The notes beneath the pieces are model-generated. The model did no database searches and had not been told where the DNA came from. It saw nothing but the letters and a program-made list of their open reading frames with translations. Both the position numbers and the translations under genes were made by a program. From Ectobius pallidus (taxonomy: Eukaryota > Arthropoda > Insecta > Blattodea > Ectobiidae), in NCBI GenBank assembly GCA_964059195.1, contig CAXKWD010000015.1, forward strand, positions 1,984,001-2,048,000: 64,000 bases of DNA, written 5' to 3'. This document shows positions 24,133 to 38,737 of the stretch, one piece after another. Every line of letters starts with the position of its first letter. The stretch's first letter is position 1.

Positions 24133-27100
24133 ATGACATTGCTAGGCAACAGTTTCGTATTTGGAGATGGCATTGCTAAGCTACAGTTTCTTGTTCAAGA
24201 TGTCAATCCTAAGCAACAGTCAGGTGTTTTAAAAACTTCATTGCTAAGCAACAGTTTCCGGTTTAGACTGGCATCGCTAGGCAACACTTTTGTGATAGAA
24301 AAATCTAATTGTTAGGCAGCCAAATTGTCTTTAAAAGTTACATTGCTAGGAAAAGTTACGACTTTGAAAAATGCATTGAAAGGTAAAGGTTTTGTGTCAG
24401 AAATTGACATTGCTCCGCAACAGTATCTTTTTTTAAAAGCTTTTAATAGGTAGCAATATTATGTTTAAAAATTACATTGCTAAGAAACAGATCTTTTGAA
24501 GACATTGCTAGGCAACAGTTTCTGGTTTAGACTGGCATGGCTAGGCAAAACTTTCGTGATAGAAAAATTACATTGTTAGGCAGCCAAATTGTATTTAAAA
24601 ATTACATTGCTAGGAAAAAGTTTCACTTTGAAAAATGCATTGAAATGTAAAAGTTTTGTGTCTGAAATTGACATTGCTACGCAACAGTATATTTTTTTAG
24701 AACTTTATAATATGTAGCAATATTGTGTTTAAAAATGACATTGCTAAGCAACAGTTCTTTTTGACGACATTGCTAGGCAACAGTTCCCGGTTTAAAATGG
24801 CATTGCTAGGCAACACTTTCGTGTTTTAAAACTCATTGCTAGGCAACAGTATTCTTTCTATTCATGCAAAATTTACAACCCATGTTTTGCCATTAGCATT
24901 TCACCGATATTTTCATTGTATGTATTGATCATTGAGGGATTAAAAACTATTCCTTATAGATGACATTGCTAGGCAACAGTTTCGTATTTGGAGATGGCAT
25001 TGCTAAGCTACAGTTTCTTGTTCAAAATGTCAATGCTAAGCAACAGTCAGGTGTTTTAAAAACTTCATTGCTAAGCAACAGTTTCCGGTTTAGACTGGCA
25101 TCGCTAGGCAACACTTTTGTGATAGAAAAATTTAATTGTTAGGCAGCCAAATTGTCTTTAAAAGTTACATTGCTAGGAAAAGTTACGACTTTGAAAAATT
25201 GAAAGGTAAAGGTTTTTTGTCCGAAATTGACATTGCTACGCAACAGTATCTTTTTTTAAAAGCTTTTAATAGGTAGCAATATTATGTTTAAGAATGACAT
25301 TGCTAAGCAACAGATCTTTTTGATGACTTTGCTAGGCAACAGTTTCCGGTTTAGACTGGCATGGCTAGGCAAAACTTTCGTGATAGAATAATTACATTGT
25401 TAGGCAGCCAAATTGTATTTAAAAATTACATTGCTAGGAAAAAGTTTCACTTTGAAAAATGCATTGAAATGTAAAAGTTTTGTGTCTGAAATTGACATTG
25501 CTACGCAACAGTATATTTTTTTTTAAAGTTTATAATAGGTAGCAATATTGTGTTTAAAAATGACATTGCTAAGCAACAGTCCTTTTGACGACATTGCTAG
25601 GCAACAGTTGCCAGTTTAAAATGGCAGTGCTAGGCAACACTTTCGTGTTTTAAAAGTCATTGCTAGGCAACAGTATTCTTTCTATTCAAGCAAAATTTAC
25701 AACCCATGTTTTGCCATTTGCATTTCACCGATATTTTCATTGTATGTATTGATCATTGAGGGATTAAAAACTATTCCTTATAGATGACATTGCTAGGCAA
25801 CAGTTTCGTATTTGGAGATGGCATTGCTAAGCAACAGTTTCTTGTTCAAAATGTCAATGCTAAGCAGCAGTCAAGTGTTTTAAAAACTTCATTGCTAAGC
25901 AACAGTTTCCGGTTTAGACTGGCAATGCTAGGCAACACTTTTGTGATAGAAGAATCTAATTGTTAGGCAGCCAAATTGTCTTTAAAAGTTACATTGCTAG
26001 GAAAAGTTACGACTTTGAAAAATGCATTGAAAGGTAAAGGATTTTTGGCAGAAATTGATATTGCTACGCAACAGTATCTTTTTTTAAAAGCTTTTAATAG
26101 GTAGCAATATTATGTTTAAAAATGACATTGCTAAGCAACAGATCTTTTTGATGACTTTGCTAGGCAACAGTTTCCGGTTTAGACTGGCATGGCTAGGCAA
26201 AACTTTCGTGATAGAAAAATTACATTGTTAGGCAGCCAAATTGTATTTAAAAATTACATTGCTAGGAAAAAGTTTCACTTTGAAAAATGCATTGAAATGT
26301 AAAAGTTTTGTGTCTGAAATTGACATTGCTACGCAACAGTATATTTTTTTAAAAGTTTATAATAGGTAGCAATATTGTGTTTAAAAATGACATTGCTAAG
26401 CAACAGTTCTTTTTGACGACATTGCTAGGCAACAGTTCCCGGTTTAAAATGGCATTGCTAGGCAACACTTTCGTGTTTTAAAACTCATTGCTAGGCAACA
26501 GTATTCTTTCTATTCAAGCAAAATTTACAACCCATGTTTTGCCATTAGCATTTCACCGATATTTTCATTGTACGTATTTATCATTGTACTATTCCTTATA
26601 GATGACATTGCTAGGCAACAGTTTCGTATTTGGAGATGGCATTGCTAAGCTACAGTTTCTTGTTCAAGATGTCAATGCTAAGCAACAGTCAGGTGTTTTA
26701 AAAACTTCATTGCTAAGCAACAGTTTCCGGTTTAGACTGGCATCGCTAGGCAACACTTTTGTGATAGAAAAATCTAATTGTTAGGCAGCCAAATTGTCTT
26801 TAAAAGTTACATTGCTAGGAAAAGTTACGACTTTGAAAAATGCATTGAAAGGTAAAGGTTTTGTGTCAGAAATTGACATTGCTCCGCAACAGTATCTTTT
26901 TTTAAAAGCTTTTAATAGGTAGCAATATTATGTTTAAAAATTACATTGCTAAGAAACAGATCTTTTGAAGACATTGCTAGGCAACAGTTTCTGGTTTAGA
27001 CTGGCATGGCTAGGCAAAACTTTCGTGATAGAAAAATTACATTGTTAGGGAGCCAAATAGTATTTAAAAATTACATTGCTAGGAAAAAGTTTCGTCTATG

Positions 27101-30100
27101 AATAATGCATTGAAATGTAAAAGTTTTGTGTCTGAAATGGACATAGCTACGCAACAGTAAATATTTTAAAAGTTTATAATAGGTAGCAATATTGTGTTCA
27201 AAAATGACATTGCTAAGAAAAGTTATTTTTTATGACATGGCTAGGCAACAGTTTCCGGTTTAAAATGGCATTGCTAGGCAACACTTTCGTGTTTTAAAAC
27301 TCATTGCCAGGCAACAGTATTCTTTCTATTCAAGCAAAATTTACAACCCATGTTTTGCCATTAGCATTTCACCGATATTTTCATTGTATGTATTGATCAT
27401 TGAGGGATTAAAAACTATTCCTTATAGATGACATTGCTAGGCAACAGTTTCGTATTTGGAGATGGCATTGCTAAGCTACAGTTTCTTGTTCAAGATGTCA
27501 ATGCTAAGCATGAGTCAGGTGTTTTAAAAACTTCATTGCTAAGCAACAGTTTCCGGTTTAGACTGGCATCGCTAGGCAACACTTTTGTGATAGAAAAATC
27601 TAATTGTTAGGCAGCCAAATTGTCTTTAAAAGTTACATTGCTAGGAAAAGTTACGACTTTGAAAAATGCATTGAAAGGTAAAGGTTTTTTGTCCGAAATT
27701 GACATTGCTACGCAACAGTATCTTTTTTTAAAAGCTTTTAATAGGTAGCAATATTATGTTTAAGAATGACATTGCTAAGCAACAGATCTTTTTGATGACT
27801 TTGCTAGGCAACAGTTTCCGGTTTAGACTGGCATGGCTAGGCAAAACTTTCGTGATAGAAAAATTACATTGTTAGGCAGCCAAAATGTATTTAAAAATTA
27901 CATTGCTAGGAAAAAGTTTCACTTTGAAAAATGCATTGAAATGTAAAAGTTTTGTGTCTGAAATTGACATTGCTACGCAACAGTATATTTTTTTAAAAGT
28001 TTATAATAGGTAGCAATATTGTGTTTAAAAATGACATTGCTAAGCAACAGTTCTTTTTGACGACATTGCTAGGCAACAGTTCCCGGTTTAAAATGGCATT
28101 GCTAGGCAACACTTTCGTGTTTTAAAACTCATTGCTAGGCAACAGTATTCTTTCTATTCAAGCAAAATTTACAACCCATGTTTTGCCATTAGCATTTCAC
28201 CGATATTTTCATTGTGTGTATTGATCATTGAGGGATTAAAAACTATTCCTTATAGATGACATTGCTAGGCAACAGTTTCGTATTTGGAGATGGCATTGCT
28301 AAGCTACAGTTCCTTGTTCAAAATGTCAAATCTATGCAACAGTCAGGTGTTTTAAAAACTTCATTGCTAAGCAACAGTTTCCGGTTTAGACTGGCATCGC
28401 TAGGCAACACTTTTGTGATAGAAAAATCTAATTGTTAGGCAGCCAAATTGTCTTTAAAAGTTACATTGCTAGGAAAAGTTACGACTTTGAAAAATGCATT
28501 GAAAGGTAAAGGATTTTTGGCAGAAATTGACATTGCTACGCAACAGTATCTTTTTTTAAAAGCTTTTAATAGGTAGCAATATTATGTTTAAAAATGACAT
28601 TGCTAAGCAACAGATCTTTTTGATGACATAGGCAACAGTTTCCGGTTTAGACTGGCATGGCTAGGCAAAACTTTCGTGATAGAAAAATTACATTGTTAGG
28701 CAGCCAAATTGTATTTAAAAATTACATTGCTAGGAAAAAGTTTCACTTTGAAAATGCATTGAAATGTAAAAGTTTTGTGTCTGAAATTGACATTGCTACG
28801 CAACAGTATATTTTTTTAAAAGTTTATAATAGGTAGCAATATTGTGTTTAAAAATGACATTGCTAAGCAACAGTTCTTTTTGACGACATTGCTAGGCAAC
28901 AGTTCCCGGTTTAAAATGGCATTGCTAGGCAACACTTTCGTGTTTTAAAAGTCATTGCTAGGCAACAGTATTCTTTCTATTCAAGCAAAATTTACAACCC
29001 ATGTTTTGCCATTTGCATTTCACCGATATTTTCATTGTATGTATTGATCATTGAGGGATTAAAAACTATTCCTTATAGATGACATTGCTAGGCAACAGTT
29101 TCGTATTTGGAGATGGCATTGCTAAGCTACAGTTTCTTGTTCAAAATGTCAATGCTAAGCAGCAGTCAAGTGTTTTAAAAACTTCATTGCTAAGCAACAG
29201 TTTCCGGTTTAGACTGGCAATGCTAGGCAACACTTTTGTGATAGAAGAATCTAATTGTTAGGCAGCCAAATTGTCTTTAAAAGTTACATTGCTAGGAAAA
29301 GTTACGACTTTGAAAAATGCATTGAAAGGTAAAGGATTTTTGGCAGAAATTGATATTGCTACGCAACAGTATCTTTTTTTAAAAGCTTTTAATAGGTAGC
29401 AATATTATGTTTAAAAATGACATTGCTAAGCAACAGATCTTTTTGATGACTTTGCTAGGCAACAGTTTCCGGTTTAGACTGGCATGGCTAGGCAAAACTT
29501 TCGTGATAGAAAAATTACATTGTTAGGCAGCCAAATTGTATTTAAAAATTACATTGCTAGGAAAAAGTTTCACTTTGAAAAATGCATTGAAATGTAAAAG
29601 TTTTGTGTCTGAAATTGACATTGCTACGCAACAGTATATTTTTTTAAAAGTTTATAATAGGTAGCAATATTGTGTTTAAAAATGACATTGCTAAGCAACA
29701 GTTCTTTTTGACGACATTGCTAGGCAACAGTTCCCGGTTTAAAGTGGCATTGCTAGGCAACACTTTCGTGTTTTAAAACTCATTGCTAGGCAACAGTATT
29801 CTTTCTATTCAAGCAAAATTTACAACCCATGTTTTGCCATTAGCATTTCACCGATATTTTCATTGTACGTATTTATCATTGTACTATTCCTTATAGATGA
29901 CATTGCTAGGCAACAGTTTCGTATTTGGAGATGGCATTGCTAAGCTACAGTTTCTTGTTCAAGATGTCAATGCTAAGCAACAGTCAGGTGTTTTAAAAAC
30001 TTCATTGCTAAGCAACAGTTTCCGGTTTAGACTGGCATCGCTAGGCAACACTTTTGTGATAGAAAAATCTAATTGTTAGGCAGCCAAATTGTCTTTAAAA

Positions 30101-33100
30101 GTTACATTGCTAGGAAAAGTTACGACTTTGAAAAATGCATTGAAAGGTAAAGGTTTTGTGTCAGAAATTGACATTGCTCCGCAACAGTATCTTTTTTTAA
30201 AAGCTTTTAATAGGTAGCAATATTATGTTTAAAAATTACATTGCTAAGAAACAGATCTTTTGAAGACATTGCTAGGCAACAGTTTCTGGTTTAGACTGGC
30301 ATGGCTAGGCAAAACTTTCGTGATAGAAAAATTACATTGTTAGGGAGCCAAATAGTATTTAAAAATTACATTGCTAGGAAAAAGTTTCGTCTATGAATAA
30401 TGCATTGAAATGTAAAAGTTTTGTGTCTGAAATGGACATAGCTACGCAACAGTATATATTTTAAAAGTTTATAATAGGTAGCAATATTGTGTTCAAAAAT
30501 GACATTGCTAAGAAAAGTTATTTTTTATGACATGGCTAGGCAACAGTTTCCGGTTTAAAATGGCATTGCTAGGCAACACTTTCGTGTTTTAAAACTCATT
30601 GCCAGGCAACAGTATTCTTTCTATTCAAGCAAAATTTACAACCCATGTTTTGCCATTAGCATTTCACCGATATTTTCATTGTATGTATTGATCATTGAGG
30701 GATTAAAAACTATTCCTTATAGATGACATTGCTAGGCAACAGTTTCGTATTTGGAGATGGCATTGCTAAGCTACAGTTTCTTGTTCAAGATGTCAATGCT
30801 AAGCATGAGTCAGGTGTTTTAAAAACTTCATTGCTAAGCAACAGTTTCCGGTTTAGACTGGCATCGCTAGGCAACACTTTTGTGATAGAAAAATCTAATT
30901 GTTAGGCAGCCAAATTGTCTTTAAAAGTTACATTGCTAGGAAAAGTTACGACTTTGAAAAATGCATTGAAAGGTAAAGGTTTTTTGTCCGAAATTGACAT
31001 TGCTACGCAACAGTATCTTTTTTTAAAAGCTTTTAATAGGTAGCAATATTATGTTTAAGAATGACATTGCTAAGCAACAGATCTTTTTGATGACTTTGCT
31101 AGGCAACAGTTTCCGGTTTAGACTGGCATGGCTAGGCAAAACTTTCGTGATAGAAAAATTACATTGTTAGGCAGCCAAAATGTATTTAAAAATTACATTG
31201 CTAGGAAAAAGTTTCACTTTGAAAAATGCATTGAAATGTAAAAGTTTTGTGTCTGAAATTGACATTGCTACGCAACAGTATATTTTTTTAAAAGTTTATA
31301 ATAGGTAGCAATATTGTGTTTAAAAATGACATTGCTAAGCAACAGTTCTTTTTGACGACATTGCTAGGCAACAGTTCCCGGTTTAAAATGGCATTGCTAG
31401 GCAACACTTTCGTGTTTTAAAACTCATTGCTAGGCAACAGTATTCTTTCTATTCAAGCAAAATTTACAACCCATGTTTTGCCATTAGCATTTCACCGATA
31501 TTTTCATTGTGTGTATTGATCATTGAGGGATTAAAAACTATTCCTTATAGATGACATTGCTAGGCAACAGTTTCGTATTTGGAGATGGCATTGCTAAGCT
31601 ACAGTTCCTTGTTCAAAATGTCAAATCTATGCAACAGTCAGGTGTTTTAAAAACTTCATTGCTAAGCAACAGTTTCCGGTTTAGACTGGCATCGCTAGGC
31701 AACACTTTTGTGATAGAAAAATCTAATTGTTAGGCAGCCAAATTGTCTTTAAAAGTTACATTGCTAGGAAAAGTTACGACTTTGAAAAATGCATTGAAAG
31801 GTAAAGGATTTTTGGCAGAAATTGACATTGCTACGCAACAGTATCTTTTTTTAAAAGCTTTTAATAGGTAGCAATATTATGTTTAAAAATGACATTGCTA
31901 AGCAACAGATCTTTTTGATGACATAGGCAACAGTTTCCGGTTTAGACTGGCATGGCTAGGCAAAACTTTCGTGATAGAAAAATTACATTGTTAGGCAGCC
32001 AAAATGTATTTAAAAATTACATTGCTAGGAAAAAGTTTCACTTTGAAAAATGCATTGAAATGTAAAAGTTTTGTGTCTGAAATTGACATTGCTACGCAAC
32101 AGTATATTTTTTTAAAAGTTTATAATAGGTAGCAATATTGTGTTTAAAAATGACATTGCTAAGCAACAGTTCTTTTTGACGACATTGCTAGGCAACAGTT
32201 CCCGGTTTAAAATGGCATTGCTAGGCAACACTTTCGTGTTTTAAAACTCATTGCTAGGCAACAGTATTCTTTCTATTCAAGCAAAATTTACAACCCATGT
32301 TTTGCCATTAGCATTTCACCGATATTTTCATTGTGTGTATTGATCATTGAGGGATTAAAAACTATTCCTTATAGATGACATTGCTAGGCAACAGTTTCGT
32401 ATTTGGAGATGGCATTGCTAAGCTACAGTTCCTTGTTCAAAATGTCAAATCTATGCAACAGTCAGGTGTTTTAAAAACTTCATTGCTAAGCAACAGTTTC
32501 CGGTTTAGACTGGCATCGCTAGGCAACACTTTTGTGATAGAAAAATCTAATTGTTAGGCAGCCAAATTGTCTTTAAAAGTTACATTGCTAGGAAAAGTTA
32601 CGACTTTGAAAAATGCATTGAAAGGTAAAGGATTTTTGGCAGAAATTGACATTGCTACGCAACAGTATCTTTTTTTAAAAGCTTTTAATAGGTAGCAATA
32701 TTATGTTTAAAAATGACATTGCTAAGCAACAGATCTTTTTGATGACATAGGCAACAGTTTCCGGTTTAGACTGGCATGGCTAGGCAAAACTTTCGTGATA
32801 GAAAAATTACATTGTTAGGCAGCCAAATTGTATTTAAAAATTACATTGCTAGGAAAAAGTTTCACTTTGAAAATGCATTGAAATGTAAAAGTTTTGTGTC
32901 TGAAATTGACATTGCTACGCAACAGTATATTTTTTTAAAAGTTTATAATAGGTAGCAATATTGTGTTTAAAAATGACATTGCTAAGCAACAGTTCTTTTT
33001 GACGACATTGCTAGGCAACAGTTCCCGGTTTAAAATGGCATTGCTAGGCAACACTTTCGTGTTTTAAAAGTCATTGCTAGGCAACAGTATTCTTTCTATT

Positions 33101-33300
33101 CAAGCAAAATTTACAACCCATGTTTTGCCATTTGCATTTCACCGATATTTTCATTGTATGTATTGATCATTGAGGGATTAAAAACTATTCCTTATAGATG
33201 ACATTGCTAGGCAACAGTTTCGTATTTGGAGATGGCATTGCTAAGCTACAGTTTCTTGTTCAAAATGTCAATGCTAAGCAGCAGTCAAGTGTTTTAAAAA
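24133..33300. repeat. Four-monomer higher-order repeat (~3295-3301 bp), about three copies
   Basis: Recognisable monomer types recur in the order 25784-26602-27428-28256, then 29079-29897-30723-31551, then (after one extra monomer at 32375) 33198-34024-34852, at 3295-3301 bp. Markers: an AATGCTAGG core in the first type in two of three copies (33198 has ATCGCTAGG); a 10-bp-shorter spacer before the second at 26602 and 29897; AAGCATGAGTC in the third; and TCAAATCTA in the fourth. The monomer at 32375 repeats the fourth type at 824 bp, so a single-monomer duplication is nested inside. Confidence 0.85.
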
Positions 33301-36300
33301 CTTCATTGCTAAGCAACAGTTTCCGGTTTAGACTGGCATCGCTAGGCAACACTTTTGTGATAGAAAAATCTAATTGTTAGGCAGCCAAATTGTCTTTAAA
33401 AGTTACATTGCTAGGAAAAGTTACGACTTTGAAAAATGCATTGAAAGGTAAAGGTTTTGTGTCAGAAATTGACATTGCTCCGCAACAGTATCTTTTTTTA
33501 AAAGCTTTTAATAGGTAGCAATATTATGTTTAAAAATTACATTGCTAAGAAACAGATCTTTTGAAGACATTGCTAGGCAACAGTTTCTGGTTTAGACTGG
33601 CATGGCTAGGCAAAACTTTCGTGATAGAAAAATTACATTGTTAGGGAGCCAAATAGTATTTAAAAATTACATTGCTAGGAAAAAGTTTCGTCTATGAATA
33701 ATGCATTGAAATGTAAAAGTTTTGTGTCTGAAATGGACATAGCTACGCAACAGTATATATTTTAAAAGTTTATAATAGGTAGCAATATTGTGTTCAAAAA
33801 TGACATTGCTAAGAAAAGTTATTTTTTATGACATGGCTAGGCAACAGTTTCCGGTTTAAAATGGCATTGCTAGGCAACACTTTCGTGTTTTAAAACTCAT
33901 TGCCAGGCAACAGTATTCTTTCTATTCAAGCAAAATTTACAACCCATGTTTTGCCATTAGCATTTCACCGATATTTTCATTGTATGTATTGATCATTGAG
34001 GGATTAAAAACTATTCCTTATAGATGACATTGCTAGGCAACAGTTTCGTATTTGGAGATGGCATTGCTAAGCTACAGTTTCTTGTTCAAGATGTCAATGC
34101 TAAGCATGAGTCAGGTGTTTTAAAAACTTCATTGCTAAGCAACAGTTTCCGGTTTAGACTGGCATCGCTAGGCAACACTTTTGTGATAGAAAAATCTAAT
34201 TGTTAGGCAGCCAAATTGTCTTTAAAAGTTACATTGCTAGGAAAAGTTACGACTTTGAAAAATGCATTGAAAGGTAAAGGTTTTTTGTCCGAAATTGACA
34301 TTGCTACGCAACAGTATCTTTTTTTAAAAGCTTTTAATAGGTAGCAATATTATGTTTAAGAATGACATTGCTAAGCAACAGATCTTTTTGATGACTTTGC
34401 TAGGCAACAGTTTCCGGTTTAGACTGGCATGGCTAGGCAAAACTTTCGTGATAGAAAAATTACATTGTTAGGCAGCCAAAATGTATTTAAAAATTACATT
34501 GCTAGGAAAAAGTTTCACTTTGAAAAATGCATTGAAATGTAAAAGTTTTGTGTCTGAAATTGACATTGCTACGCAACAGTATATTTTTTTAAAAGTTTAT
34601 AATAGGTAGCAATATTGTGTTTAAAAATGACATTGCTAAGCAACAGTTCTTTTTGACGACATTGCTAGGCAACAGTTCCCGGTTTAAAATGGCATTGCTA
34701 GGCAACACTTTCGTGTTTTAAAACTCATTGCTAGGCAACAGTATTCTTTCTATTCAAGCAACATTTACAACCCATGTTTTGCCATTAGCATTTCACCGAT
34801 ATTTTCATTGTGTGTATTGATCATTGAGGGATTAAAAACTATTCCTTATAGATGACATTGCTAGGCAACAGTTTCGTATTTGGAGATGGCATTGCTAAGC
34901 TACAGTTCCTTGTTCAAAATGTCAAATCTAAGCAACAGTCAGGTGTTTTAAAAACTTCATTGCTAAGCAACAGTTTCCGGTTTAGACTGGCATCGCTAGG
35001 CAACACTTTTGTGATAGAAAAATCTAATTGTTAGGCAGCCAAATTGTCTTTAAAAGTTACATTGCTAGGAAAAGTTACGACTTTGAAAAATGCATTGAAA
35101 GGTAAAGGATTTTTGGCAGAAATTGACATTGCTACGCAACAGTATCTTTTTTTAAAAGCTTTTAATAGGTAGCAATATTATGTTTAAAAATGACATTGCT
35201 AAGCAACAGATCTTTTTGATGACATAGGCAACAGTTTCCGGTTTAGACTGGCATGGCTAGGCAAAACTTTCGTGATAGAAAAATTACATTGTTAGGCAGC
35301 CAAATTGTATTTAAAAATTACATTGCTAGGAAAAAGTTTCACTTTGAAAAATGCATTGAAATGTAAAAGTTTTGTGTCTGAAATTGACATTGCTACGCAA
35401 CAGTATATTTTTTTAAAAGTTTATAATAGGTAGCAATATTGTGTTTAAAAATGACATTGCTAAGCAACAGTTCTTTTTGACGACATTGCTAGGCAACAGT
35501 TCCCGGTTTAAAATGGCATTGCTAGGCAACACTTTTGTGTTTTAAAACTCATTGCTAGGCAACAGTATTCTTTCTATTCAAGCAAAATTTACAACCCATG
35601 TTTTGCCATTAGCATTTCACCGATATTTTCATTGTGTGTATTGATCATTGAGGGATTAAAAACTATTCCTTATAGATGACATTGCTAGGCAACAGTTTCG
35701 TATTTGGAGATGGCATTGCTAAGCTACAGTTCCTTGTTCAAAATGTCAATGCTAAGCAACAGTCAGGTGTTTTAAAAACTTAATTGCTAAGCAACAGTTT
35801 CCGGTTTAGACTGGCATCGCTAGGCAACACTTTTGTGATAGAAAAATCTAATTGTTAGGCAGCCAAATTGTCTTTAAAAGTTACATTGCTAGGAAAAGTT
35901 ACGACTTTGAAAAATGCATTGAAAGGTAAAGGATTTTTGGCAGAAATTGACATTGCTACGCAACAGTATCTTTTTTTAAAAGCTTTTAATAGGTAGCAAT
36001 ATTATGTTTAAAAATGACATTGCTAAGCAACAGATCTTTTTGATGACATAGGCAACAGTTTCCGGTTTAGACTGGCATGGCTAGGCAAAACTTTCGTGAT
36101 AGAAAAATTACATTGTTAGGCAGCCAAATTGTATTTAAAAATTACATTGCTAGGAAAAAGTTTCACTTTGAAAAATGCATTGAAAGGTAAAGGTTTTGTG
36201 TCAGAAATTGACATTGCTCCGCAACAGTATCTTTTTTTAAAAGCTTTTAATAGGTAGCAATATTATGTTTAAAAATTACATTGCTAAGAAACAGATCTTT

Positions 36301-38409
36301 TGAAGACATTGCTAGGCAACAGTTTCTGGTTTAGACTGGCATGGCTAGGCAAAACTTTCGTGATAGAAAAATTACATTGTTAGGCAGCCAAATAGTATTT
36401 AAAAATTACATTGCTAGGAAAAAGTTTCGTCTTTGAAAAATGCATTGAAATGTAAAAGTTTTGTGTCTGAAATGGACATAGCTACGCAACAGTATATATT
36501 TTAAAAGTTTATAATAGGTAGCAATATTGTGTTTATAAATGACATTGCTAAGAAAAGTTATTTTTTATGACATGGCTAGGCAACAGTTTCCGGTTTAAAA
36601 TGGCATTGCTAGGCAACACTTTCGTGTTTTAAAACTCATTGCTAGGCAACAGTATTCTTTCTATTCAAGCAAAATTTACAACCCATGTTTTGCCATTAGC
36701 ATTTCACCGATATTTTCATTGTATGTATTGATCATTGAGGGATTAAAAACTATTCCTTATAGATGACATTGCTAGGCAACAGTTTCGTATTTGGAGATGG
36801 CATTGCTAAGCTACAGTTCCTTGTTCAAAATGTCAATGCTAAGCAACAGTCAGGTGTTTTAAAAACTTCATTGCTAAGCAACAGTTTCCGGTTTAGACTG
36901 GCATCGCTAGGCAACACTTTTGTGATAGAAAAATCTAATTGTTAGGCAGCCAAATTGTCTTTAAAAGTTACATTGCTAGGAAAAGTTACGACTTTGAAAA
37001 ATGCATTGAAAGGTAAAGGTTTTTTGTCCGAAATTGACATTGCTACGCAACAGTATCTTTTTTTAAAAGCTTTTAATAGGTAGCAATATTATGTTTAAAA
37101 ATGACATTGCTAAGCAACAGATCTTTTTGATGACATAGACAACAGTTTCCGGTTTAGACTGGCATGGCTAGGCAAAACTTTCGTGATAGAAAAATTACTT
37201 TGTTAGGCAGCCAAATAGTATTTAAAAATTACATAGCTAGGAAAAAGTTTCGTCTTCGAATAATGCATTGAAATGTGAACGTTTTGTGTCTGAAATTGAC
37301 ATTGCTACGCAACAGTATATATTTTAAAAGTTTATAATAGGTAGCAATATTGTGTTTATAAATGACATTGCTAAGAAAAGTTATTTTTTATGACATTGCT
37401 AGGCAACAGTTTCCGGTTTAAAATGGCATTGCTAGACAACACTTTCGTGTTAAAACTCATTGCTAGGCAACAGTATTCTTTCTATTCAAGCAAAATTTAT
37501 AACCCATGTTTTGCCATTAGCATTTCACCGATATTTTCATTGTATGTATTGATCATTGAGGGATTAAAAACTATTCCTTATAGATGACATTGCTAGGCAA
37601 CAGTTTCGTATTTGGTGATGGCATTGCTAAGCTACAGTTTCTTGTTCAAAATGTCAATGCTAAGCAACAGTCAGGTGTTTTAATAACTTCATTGCTAAGC
37701 AACAGTTTCCGGTTTAGACTGGCATCGCTAGGCAACACTTTTGTGATAGAAAAATTTAATTGTTAGGCAGCCAAATTGTCTTTAAAAGTTACATTGCTAG
37801 GAAAAGTTACGACTTTGAAAAATGCATTGAAAGGTAAAGGTTTTTTGTCCGAAATTTACATTGCTACGCAACAGTATTTTTTTTAAAAGCTTTTAATAGG
37901 TAGCAATATTATGTTTAAGAATGACATTGCTAAGCAACAGATCTTTTTGATGACTTTGCTAGGCAACAGTTTCCGGTTTAGACTGGCATGGCTAGGCAAA
38001 ACTTTCGTGATAGAAAAATTACATTGTTAGGCAGCCAAATTGTATTTAAAAATTACATTGCTAGGAAAAAGTTTCACTTTGAAAAATGCATTGAAATGTA
38101 AACGTTTTGTGTCTGAAATTGACATTGCTACGCAACAGTATATTTTTTAAAAGTTTATAATAGGTAGCAATATTGTGTTTAAAAATGACATTGCTAAGCA
38201 ACAGTTCTTTTTAACGACATTGCTAGGCAACAGTTCCCGGTTTAAAATGGCATTGCTAGGCAATACTTTCGTGTTTTAAAACTCATTGCTAGGCAACAGT
38301 ATTCTTTCTATTCAAGCAAAATTTACAACCCATGTTTTGCCATTAGCATTTCACCGATATTTTCATTGTATGTATTGATCATTGAGGGATTAAAAACTAT
38401 TCCTTATAG
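33300..38409. repeat. Segmental copy of the 19.7-24.1 kb satellite region
   Basis: Monomers 34024, 34852, 35676, 36763 and 37584 match 19746, 20574, 21398, 22485 and 23306 at an offset of 14278 bp, including the 1087-bp expanded monomer and the rare TTTGGTGATGG and GTTTTAATAACTTC variants. The interval from about 33.3 to 37.95 kb is copied again 8798 bp downstream. Confidence 0.85.
35676..36762. repeat. Expanded monomer (1087 bp), second copy
   Basis: Same three-block structure and B-to-A switch as the 21398 monomer. It lies 14278 bp downstream within the segmental copy. One substitution is visible: ACTTAATTGC in place of ACTTCATTGC. Confidence 0.86.
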
Positions 38410-38737
38410 ATGACATTGCTAGGCAACAGTTTCGTATTTGGAGATGGCATTGCTAAGCTACAGTTTCTTGTTCAAGATGTCAATGCTAAGCAACAATCAG
38501 GTGTTTTAAAACTTCATTGCTAAGCAACAGTTTCCGGTTTAGACTGTCATCGCTAGGCAACAGTTTCCGGTTTAAAATGGCATTGCTAGGCAACACTTTC
38601 GTGTTAAAACTCATTGCTAGGCAACAGTATTCTTTCTATTCAAGCAAAATTTACAACCCATGTTTTGCCATTAGCATTTCACCGATATTTTCATTGTATG
38701 TATTGATCATTGAGGGATTAAAAACTATTCCTTATAG
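38410..38737. repeat. Truncated monomer (328 bp)
   Basis: The lead subunits and the first subunit of block A join directly to block C at ATCGCTAGGCAACAGTTTCC (about 38549-38568). The bodies of A and B are therefore missing, while the spacer is kept. The joint again lies within a core. Confidence 0.85.
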